Shown here piece by piece: positions 56,413-64,000 of a stretch of 64,000 bases of DNA; the stretch's first letter is position 1; the number at the start of each line of letters is the position of its first letter. The position numbers and the translations under genes were made by a program. Origin of the DNA: Trematomus loennbergii (lineage: Eukaryota; Chordata; Actinopteri; Perciformes; Nototheniidae); the NCBI GenBank assembly GCA_012861695.1, contig JAAOOA010000060.1, positions 5,479,683 to 5,543,682 of the forward strand, given 5' to 3'. The notes under the pieces were generated by a model. It saw only the letters and a list, made by a program, of their open reading frames with translations, ran no database searches and was not told where the DNA came from.

Positions 56413-56760
56413 TTGTCGTCGGCCCCGGAGCCCCTGCTAGGTGGCGTGCCTCTACCAGGGAAGGTTCGGCCGTGCGTCGGGGCCAGCACCTCAGGGGTAA
56501 AACGCCGGGCGCCCAGGAAGAACCGGTCAGCTTCTTCAGCTAAAGCGTGGGGCTCAACACTAGCCGTGTTATCGAGCGCTGTCTGGAAATGCGGCCGCAT
56601 GTCCCGAAGAAACAGCTCCATGAACAAAAAGTTGGGTTCTTCCGTACCTAGCAGGTCGGGCATCGTCTCATGTGGTCGGAAGGCTTGCTGTCTCCCAGTG
56701 CCGAAACGATGTGGAAATGGCGTGCGTCGTCCTCGGCCATTCCACGGAGGGCGAACTGAG
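56406..56760 (-). pseudogene. Gypsy gag fragment
   Basis: The minus-strand frame from 56663 reads MPDLLGTEEPNFLFMELFLR, then a segment with EPHALAEEADRFFL. This is the short Gag-like pattern typical of fish Gypsy elements (LLG-x-PxFLFxxLFL, then a LAEEAD motif). Upstream in another frame lies FHIVSALGDSKPSD, the preceding Gag motif, so a frameshift or small deletion separates them. The remainder of gag-pol is missing. Confidence 0.6.
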
Positions 56761-56764
56761 TGCT

Positions 56765-56846
56765 AGTGAATTATTATCCGACCGGCCCACTTTGTTACCG
56801 GCCCACCGGGAAAACTCCCGGTATTCCAATGGCTAGTCCGCCCCTG
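56765..56846. mobile_element. Transposon end fragment, CAGGGGCGGACTAGCC terminus
   Basis: On the minus strand it begins CAGGGGCGGACTAGCCATTG and continues TACCGGGAGTTTTCCCGG and GGGCCGG, a terminus shared by many fish DNA transposons. Only about 80 bp remain, joining the Gypsy remnant to duplication copy B. Confidence 0.6.
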
Positions 56847-56847
56847 C

Positions 56848-57285
56848 TTTTACTCCACTACATGTTTTTCATATCTTTAGTTACTTCACAGATGTGGATG
56901 AATGATGTGAAATATAATCAAGTGTTAAATCAGACTTTAGTTCCACCTGGAGTAAATTCACAAGCTACCCTGCAGTATACAAAGTCATTCAAACTAGCTG
57001 CACCTTTACCAGCTTTGAGAACACTTTCATGACCAATCATTATAAAACATATCATATATATTATTCTGAAATGGACCAATCTGCACAATGACTACTTTTA
57101 CTGTCGCTACTTTAACTATATTTTGATGAGAATACTTTTATACTTTTACTTGAGTAACATTTTGAATGCAGGACTTTTACTGTAACAGAGTATTCCTACA
57201 CTCTGGTACTTCTACTTTTACTCAAGTACAAGATCTGAGTACTTCTACTCATACAAGATCTGAGTACTCCCACCATAGCAGTGAG
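56848..57285. mobile_element. Tol2-like hAT MITE, copy B (left end missing)
   Basis: Interior and right part of the same element as 49,767-50,363. The terminal CAGTGGTG end is absent, because the duplication breakpoint lies inside the element. Confidence 0.75.
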
Positions 57286-58483
57286 ATATTTAATACATAT
57301 AACTAAATTCAACTTAATGAGGCCTAAAGAACACTTTGTTCTAGATATATGGTGCGAAAAAAACGGAACAATGCTTCTAAATGTGTAATTTTATTAAATA
57401 TATCATCACCTTCACACAATTTATATTGTACATTTCACCATGGCTGATTTCTAGGTCAGGATGTGATGAAACATCCCAGCATTCACAGCAAACTAAAACC
57501 AACCAAGGATAACAAGGAACATAATAACAAGCATATATGAGTAAATACAAAATAAAATCATGCAGCAAAAGTTATATTGATGTTCAAACAGAGAATAAAA
57601 TGTAATAAACTTCATTTTAATGTTACATCAGTGTTAGATAAGATGATATTTGTAATAAAAGATACATCATTTGCATTTCCTTTCAAGACTTTGACAATAA
57701 ACAAAACATTAAATAAGGGATCTAAATAAAAAGATACTCCCTGAAAAGTTAAAGGCACCAAAGCACACCTTAGTTCTTTATAGTGGAAAACATGCAAAGA
57801 GGGACCTCTGGTGGGGAATTTAAAATCTGCAAATAGCTCACAGTGAGCAGGATGAAAGATTAAAGTTATTTGAAGCCACGTTAAACATTAACCCAATGAG
57901 TATAAGTTCAAATTGAATACTGCTTCAACACTATGCATGCTATAATACACAACCTTTTACCCAACAGCACATTTACTTAATTACTGCATCATTATGACAA
58001 AAGATTATTTAAATGTGGTATGATTCATGTTTTTAGATGCAGAATGTAATTAAAATAGGTAATATTTAAACTCACAATCAGTTTATACAATATAGATAGA
58101 GACATGAATACAACAATACAGCACAGCATCTTAATTAATCAATTCGGAACCATTTAGGAACAATTACTACTTACATTTGACCTTTACTGCAAATAAAATA
58201 GTAAATGTATGGTATAGTGAATGCCCGAGTACTTTTCCAGCATTTTTCCTAGTCATTTTAAAATCTACAAATGTAAACAATGTCCAGTGCTTTAAAAGTT
58301 TGGGTTTTCTTCAGTTGTGGAAACATTTGTAGCATTGTCCTGAACAAATAATACAGGAATGATGATTTGCAAAATCTTTAAACTAACTGCATCATAAGTG
58401 CCAACCACTTGTTGCATTTACCAAACAATACAGTTGTCTAGTATCTGAGGATTACCCCTTTTCCTCTCAATAACTTCTTAAGC

Positions 58484-60113
58484 TCACAACATCTCAGCAG
58501 TGTTTCCACTGGGACCACTAAGACATAGTCCTGCATAGAGAGGCTCAGTGAAGGTGGTCTTGATTCTGAGCAGGAGGGTCATGGTTTCCTCTGAGACGCT
58601 CCAGAAGGACAGAATACCTGCACTGTGATCCAGGTAAACCCCGACCCTGGAGGACTGAGGACCTGAGATGGGAGCTTGGTGTTTCTTATGTCTGAAATCA
58701 TAACGACCATTGTAAAAACCAAATGCCCACGACTTGTCACTCTCTCCAAATTGTTCATTTACAGTGTCATTGTCTTTGTATGCTACAGCCACCGCAATTC
58801 CTCCCTACCTTTCTCCACCTCCCAGTAACAACGTCCAGGCAGACTCTCTTTACTCAGGACCTGATGATACTTAATGAATTGGTCTGGGTGACTAGGATAA
58901 CTTTCTCCTAGCATTGAAGTTACTTTTCGGTTCCTCTCAGATAACAACAGACGTGCGCTTGCTGTGTTTGGATCCAGTGTGATTTGACGTGAGTATTTTA
59001 AGAATCCAGCTCTGGTCTGGGGCTGTGGTTGTGACAGCAACATGTCCACATCACCCACTGTCAGATAGACGTTTGTCCATTTATCTCTCAGGACGTCCAG
59101 TAGTTTATCTCTGAATTTTGACAAAGCTGCTTTCACATCTTCAAAGTAGCTCAGAGGAAGGACGTTGATGCTGGATGAGTGTGTAGATGAGGGGTAGCTT
59201 TGAATAAACTGGGTGTGATCCTCTGTGTGAGAGAAACTCCAGTGCAGCGTCTTTCTTCTTCAGCTCAGCCATCTCCTGCTCCAGCTTCTCCTGAAGATCT
59301 TTGACTCGACTCACTTCAGTCTTCTGCTGGGATCTGACCTGCTGCTTCACATCAGAGCTTCTTTTCTCCATGAGACGGATCAGCTCAGTGAACATCTTCT
59401 CACTGTCCTCCACTGCTTTATCAGCAGAGCCATTGACGGCCTCCACCTCCTGCTGAAGCAGCTTCACATCCTTCTCTCTGACCTGGATTTTCTGGATGTT
59501 TTGTCGACTCCCCTCCAGCTCTCTCTGCCTCTCAGTCCTTTCTGCTGCAGCTGACACTGTGTCGTGGCCTTTGTGTTCGTCCACAGAGCAGAGATAACAG
59601 ATACACTGCTGATCAGTGCGGCAGAACATCTTCATCACCTCGTCGTGACGAGAGCAGATGTTCTCCTGGAGCTTCTTGGAGGGCTCCACCAGCTTGTGTT
59701 TTCCAAAGGCAGGAGATTCATAATGAGGCTGGAGGTGTTTCTCACAGTAAGAGATCAGACACTGCAGACAGGACTTACAGGCTCTCAGTTTTCTCCCAGT
59801 GCAGACATCACAGGCCACATCTTCAGCTCCAGCATAGCAGTGATCAGCAGGAGCTTCTTCAGTCCAGTCTTCTTCTGCTTCTCCACTAAATCTGCTAACA
59901 TGATGCTTTTCAGCAGGACAGGCCTCGGTGTGAAGCTCTGCCTACACTGAGGGCAGCTGTAGATGTCCTTCTCATCCTCTTCATCCCAGTGGGTTTGAAT
60001 ACAATTCATGCAGAAACTGTGTCCACAGGGAATAGTCGCAGGATCCTTAAGTACATCCAGACATATCGAACAGCAAATTGCGTCCTGGTCCAGCTGAGCT
60101 CTTCTTGCGACAT
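58484..60113 (-). pseudogene. TRIM E3 ligase-like gene (RING/B-box/PRY-SPRY), copy B, frameshifted
   Basis: Paralogue of copy A, also intronless, ATG at 60111-60113 and TGA at 58484-58486. Pieces in order: RING ([20 protein letters not shown]), zinc-binding region ([19 protein letters not shown]), intact B-box 2 (CSRHDEVMKMFCRTDQQC, CSVDEHKGHD), coiled coil (RQRELEGSRQNIQ; QEKLEQEMAELKKKD), PRY-SPRY (ITLDPNTASARLLLSE, GRCYWEVE, VGVYLDHSAGILSFWSV). The central frame 59818-59141 is open over 225 codons. Frameshifts: one base lost within the first seven codons (near 60,100), near 59,862, near 59,235, near 59,145 and near 58,800. None coincides with those in copy A. As in copy A, either recent pseudogenisation or assembly error in a duplicated region. 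Confidence 0.85.
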
Positions 60114-61773
60114 TATACCTCCCTTACAGCGAGTGACAGTCTGCAGTTGATATAGCCTGCCAGCTCACTCACTTCACAATGGTTACGTTTCACCTACATC
60201 GAAACTGTAGTTCAGTGAAGGGGAGGGAACAAGTGATTATCTGTGAGATCTGCAGAAAGAATGACGGGCTTACGCGCTTAACTTCATTCCAGCAAGAGGA
60301 GCGGTTTCATAAGATACAGGGTGTGTTTAGTACTCCTTATTCCGGAATCAAGCACATTGTGACAACAGGACTTTGTGCTGACTGAATGACAATACATCTG
60401 CCAAATAAATTAAGTGGAACAAAAGGGAAAATGTTTCCCCTTGTAATGTTGTGGAGTATAAGTATAGGACAGTATAATACAAAATACTTTTTATACTATC
60501 CTTTTTTTTATTACCAAGAACTGTACTACACTAAATGTTCTTAGTAACTTTTCAACTCGTATGTAATGTACAGTAAGATTAACCGTGTTTTATTTAATCA
60601 TAAATAATCATTTTTTATAGTTAAAGCCAGAATAAATAAAAAAATGGATCTTAGAGGAAGATTATTCCAATCAAAAGGAGCTTTGCATTGAAATGACCTG
60701 CTTCCCACTTCCTTGAAAACAGAGGGACAACTAAAGTGAACACATTCAAAGATAAACCTTATCCAATGAAATTGTGTTCTAGATTGAGGCTGCAGCCAAT
60801 TGGTGACTTCTTAAATACTGACATCACAGTTCCTTCATGCTGCCACTTGGAGCCACCAGTGCTCCATGTTTCCTGTAATGCAACTTCAAGTGACTTTACT
60901 CAGCCAAACAAAACCTGCATTGGTTGTAAGCAAGCAATCGTTTTTATGTTTAAAGAGCTATTTTATTATGTTAAAGGTCCCATGTCATGGCCATTTCTAC
61001 TGATCATAATTCCATTGTTGAGGTCTACTAGAAAATATTTACATTGTTCAATGTTCCAAAATCACATTGGTTTCTCATACAGCATCTCTGTATAGTATGT
61101 GTATTCACTCTCTGTCCTAAACGGCTTGTTGGAGCTCCTGCCCCCCCTCCCTATGAGCCACTATGCTCTGATTGGTCAGATCGCCCACTCTGTCTGATGA
61201 GTCCACCACCGTTACAGCTGAACATCAGTGATTATGTGTTACAATGGCATTTGTTAGCAACCAGGAAATGACACCAGTAATGACAAACAGATGAGAATGC
61301 TGCGTGGGGTCTGGGTGCCGTGTTGGCGGGACTTGCGGGCTCGCTGCTCCGCCCTTTGAGGATCGAGGAGCGGACAGTGTGAGCTTTATTACTGGTGTTG
61401 TTTCCTGGTTGCTGCGTGGGGTCTGCGAGACAGCGAGACATCGCGGAACTCAGCCTGAACACACACACACACTCACAGCCAGGCTGTTCGCCACACAGTT
61501 CGCCACACAGTTCGCCACACAGTTCGCCACACAGTCACAGCCTGAGAAAAGATAAGGCCGAGTGAGTGTATGTGCCGGCGAAACTCCGCGGAGTAGCGCG
61601 GCTGAGAAAAGACAAGGCTGAGTGAGTGTTTCTCCGCGATCCCAACTCGTCTATTACCAACGTTCAGGGAGCTCTATGCAAGTCAATGGGACTCCCTGAT
61701 AGTTGAAAATCTACGCTAAAGGTCCCCCCACTGCATTTGATAGTGACGCCAAGGGATCCTGATCTGTGAGGAG

Positions 61774-62702
61774 CAGAGTTGGGTGTAACGTTACTGTAAT
61801 AATATTACTAATAATAATAATATTACTTTTGTGGTAACGGAGTAGTGTAACGCCTTACTTTTATAATTCAGTAATCACACTACAGTTACTAACATTGCCC
61901 CGACACGCGTTACTTCGTTACTTTTATAAAATCAGTCATAATCACACTGACAGACAAGAGGGGTTTCCGCCGCAGGTTTATATGTACGTAATCTGCGCGA
62001 CTTGCGCATCCACATCTCCACGTGCAGTGCTGCATAAACATGGCAGAGTCAGCGATAACTTTCGAGGGGTGGAGGTATGCCCATTATTTTGAGTTCGTCC
62101 GAAGAATAGACAGGAATGTGACGGTGAGGTGCAAACTGTGTCCAGGCCAGAAGCTGTTATCCACTGCTGCAAACACCACGTCAAACCTCAACAAACACCT
62201 GCAAAGAACACATGCTAAGGTGAAGCTAATAGCTAAGGACCCCCGAACCCAAAGTGAGGATGTTGTGAGTGCGCCGCCGCCGACTCCGAAGCAGCACAAA
62301 TTAGAATTTGGAGGACCGGTAACCAAAGCAGAGATGGACAGGCTTGTAGCATCCTTCATAGTAGAGGTAATGTTGCCCATTTGCACAGTGGAATCACCAT
62401 CGCATCGATCAGAGATATACTGCGCAAAATACAGATAGCAGGAGACAGAGGACAGCCATAGTCAGAGCTATCTGGATCAGTCTTATGCGACAATGGAAAC
62501 TGAACTAAAGAGAACATTTGAAACTTTAGCAGTTTGCGTGATCTGCCTGTAGGGGGGCGGGCCGGCCCTGCGAGTAAAGTAACGAGTAAAGTAACGAGTT
62601 ACTTTTGTAGAGAGTAACGAAGTAGTGTAATATATTACTTTTTTTAAAAGTAATATGTAATATGTAATATATTACTTTTTTTTAGTAACGACCCCATCTC
62701 TG
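61774..62702 (+). mobile_element. Nested hAT element, CAGAGTTGGG ends
   Basis: Inverted ends CAGAGTTGGGTG and CCCATCTCTG, flanked by the 8-bp duplication GTGAGGAG (61766-61773, 62703-62710). Subterminal GTAACG/AGTAACG repeats are typical of hAT transposase-binding regions. It carries a BED-finger N-terminal coding fragment. Confidence 0.93.
62040..62438 (+). pseudogene. BED zinc-finger hAT transposase fragment
   Basis: From ATG 62040: MAESAITFEGWRYAHYFEFV, then a complete-looking BED finger (VRCKLCPG ... NLNKHLQRTHAK; C-x2-C ... H-x4-H), a linker, and PVTKAEMDRLVASFIVEVML, the segment that precedes the catalytic domain in ZBED-like hAT transposases. Soon after (CTVESPSHR), the frame ends and the catalytic DDE and C-terminal dimerisation parts are deleted; about 130 residues remain against 600 or more in full-length proteins. 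Non-autonomous. Confidence 0.8.
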
Positions 62703-63449
62703 GTGAGGAGCTACACGGATTGGTCCATTTGGTCGTCGTTACGTCACTTAGACCAGGAAGAAAAAAATGGAAAAAGAAAAATCTCCAACGAGGCGTTCTG
62801 GGGCAGCATCGACAGATCTTTTCTGTGTTAGAGTTTTACTCCCTACTTTGAGGGTTTGTGACTCTGCAGACCGTTTATATGCATACAAAGCTACATAACA
62901 CACAAGGGGACGGGTAATAACCAGAAAAGCATGTCATGGGACCTTTAAGGTGGACATAAACTAAGTGCATTTACTCACGTTCTGTATTCAAGCAGAATTT
63001 ATATACAGTATTATAGACAGGATGCGTGTACCTGCGTTTCATTCGTTTTTTCTTACTTGAACCAGTAAAGGGAAAAGAGACTGCAATATTTTCTTTGTTT
63101 TTACCTTTTATTAAATGTCCAGAGGATCTTTCGAGCGAGGGGGCAGGGCGGAATAAACCAAAGTAATTTCTAAATAAAAGCCCTCGTCTGGTGAACGCAG
63201 GGATGTATTAAGAGAACAAACTGCACTTTTTAATGTTTTAACTTATCGTTACAAATAACAAGAGAGAGCCGTAGAGACAGTCTTTAATGTCCTCTCAGAA
63301 TCTATTTTGATAAGACTAGTTTTCCAATTTTCAGTTTATTTTGAAAGATATTGATCCATAACTCAAACACAAACGATGTCTCTTAACAACCATAGTTAGG
63401 TAGACGAGCAGGTTCAGCCTTATTTGCCTGCTGGTTGAATACTATATTC

Positions 63450-63652
63450 TGTAGTGCCGAGAGACGGGAGTCATAGGTGGTGTGTCAAAAGACAAAGCTA
63501 GTCTTTTATTCAACATGGAACAGCATGTAAACAAACTCAAGCCCGGGGAAACTGACTGACCGGAAAATGGAAGTTCCTCTAAACTAAAATGTCCGTGCGG
63601 AACAATACCCCACCCTTAGTTCCGTGAGTGAATTATGTCAACCCACCACACA
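63450..63652 (-). repeat. Ty3/Gypsy LTR, copy 3
   Basis: 203 bp, from TGTAGTGCCGAGAG to ACCCACCACACA on plus (minus strand TGTGTGG...CACTACA, i.e. TG...CA ends). AATAAAAGACT poly(A) signal on the minus strand. Preceded on the minus strand by the polypurine tract GGGGGGGCT. It is the 3' LTR of the element entering from the right edge and the partner of copy 1. Confidence 0.85.
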
Positions 63653-64000
63653 AGCCCCCCCAGGATTCACCCATGATCAAAAATCCTCGCATCGGGGAGG
63701 ATGGACCACCCGACCCCGGTGAGTAAGGACAACAAGGGGCGAGGAGGGCGGGGTCGCAGGTGTGCCCTCGCCGTCAACAAGCTCCGAGGGCAAGGGCGTC
63801 CACGAGGGCGAGGGCACCCCGGCAGGGGGTGGCGGCAGAGCCAACTCCAACAGCCTGGAAACGTCCACATGAGAAGGCTTAATCCTATCAATGGACACAG
63901 TCTCAGGTCTTCAACCAACGTCCACCACCAGGCCCTTGTCCCTGTGTCGTATGACCCTGAACGGGCCGTCGCAAGGGGCCGTAGGGGGCCGCGGTGGGCG
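63653..64000 (-). pseudogene. Gypsy integrase C-terminus, cut by window edge
   Basis: Minus strand: GPFRVIRHRDKGLVVDVG, then an in-frame TGA at about 63,919-63,921, then RPETVSIDRIKPSHVDVSRL and a Pro-rich tail. This is the chromodomain-less C-terminal module of fish Gypsy integrases (GPF-x-V ... VS-x-DR-x-KP). The stop lies where CGA would be expected, a C-to-T change. The 5' part of the element lies beyond 64,000. Confidence 0.8.

Larger units (their letters stand above)
55244..56760 (-). mobile_element. Internally deleted Ty3/Gypsy retroelement
   Basis: In minus-strand order: a gag remnant (56,760-56,406), a tandem repeat (about 56,412-56,262), GC-rich repeated sequence, and near the LTR the C-terminal integrase signature start (GPFRV, about 55,450) with frameshifts. 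Reverse transcriptase, RNase H and the integrase core are missing, as is the 5' LTR. GC content is far above the surroundings. Confidence 0.7.
60975..62944. mobile_element. TTAA-flanked element, AGGTCCCATGTCATG ends
   Basis: TTAA at 60971-60974 and 62945-62948; inverted ends AGGTCCCATGTCATG and CATGTCATGGGACCT. Copy A of the segmental duplication has the uninterrupted site (TTATTATTTATGGTGG at about 54,216). The interior resembles the family at 45,088 and 19,370 (CTCTGATTGGTCAG, TTTATATGCATACAAAGC) plus a nested hAT. Confidence 0.9.
56848..63652. repeat. Segmental duplication, copy B
   Basis: Second copy of 49,877-54,889. It begins inside the Tol2-like MITE (TTTTACTCCACTACATG) and ends with the Gypsy LTR at 63,450-63,652. 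It is longer than copy A mainly because of the TTAA element at 60,975-62,944. Confidence 0.88.

Overview
This is a repeat-rich stretch of a teleost (bony fish) nuclear genome, probably a percomorph. The evidence is a split, intron-containing vertebrate gene, fish-type TRIM genes, fish-type DNA transposons (hAT, Tol2-like and TTAA-target families), a Ty3/Gypsy retroelement, and many mini- and microsatellites. No prokaryotic features were seen.

Left part (1-12,300): a tandem array of three U2 spliceosomal RNA genes, all on the minus strand (5' ends at about 1906, 7291 and 10091). They are carried on a repeat unit of roughly 2.8 kb that also holds a TTAA-flanked MITE and a decayed hAT-type (TTF zinc finger) transposase fragment. 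Unit 1 is interrupted by a 3.1 kb hAT-like insertion with an 8-bp target duplication, which itself contains another DNA transposon. Unit 3 keeps the empty MITE site. A second tandem duplication follows at 10.7-12.3 kb.

Middle part (14,300-49,700): one gene, slco5a1 (organic anion transporter polypeptide family OATP5A1), on the minus strand. Nine coding exons between 48,130 and 14,765 can be joined in frame to give 882 residues. The exon 5 acceptor lacks an AG as written, and the 3' end of exon 1 with its splice donor is partly duplicated in intron 1. The introns hold at least four minisatellites or satellite-like arrays, long CA/GT tracts (one starts ten bases into intron 4), MITEs and hAT elements. 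A CTCF-like site lies 1.6 kb beyond the stop codon.

Right part (49,770-64,000): a segmental duplication of about 5-7 kb. Each copy contains an intronless TRIM gene (RING, B-box, coiled coil, PRY-SPRY) on the minus strand, broken by different single-base indels, and ends in a short Gypsy LTR. The second copy gained a TTAA-flanked element with a BED-finger hAT nested inside it. Between the copies lies a deleted Gypsy element (gag fragment, integrase tail, LTR). A third Gypsy element runs off the right edge.

The window has one clearly intact protein gene (slco5a1) and probable functional RNA genes (U2). Most other open frames are transposon relics or repeat artefacts. All functional assignments come from reading the sequence and knowledge of the families; no database search was possible.
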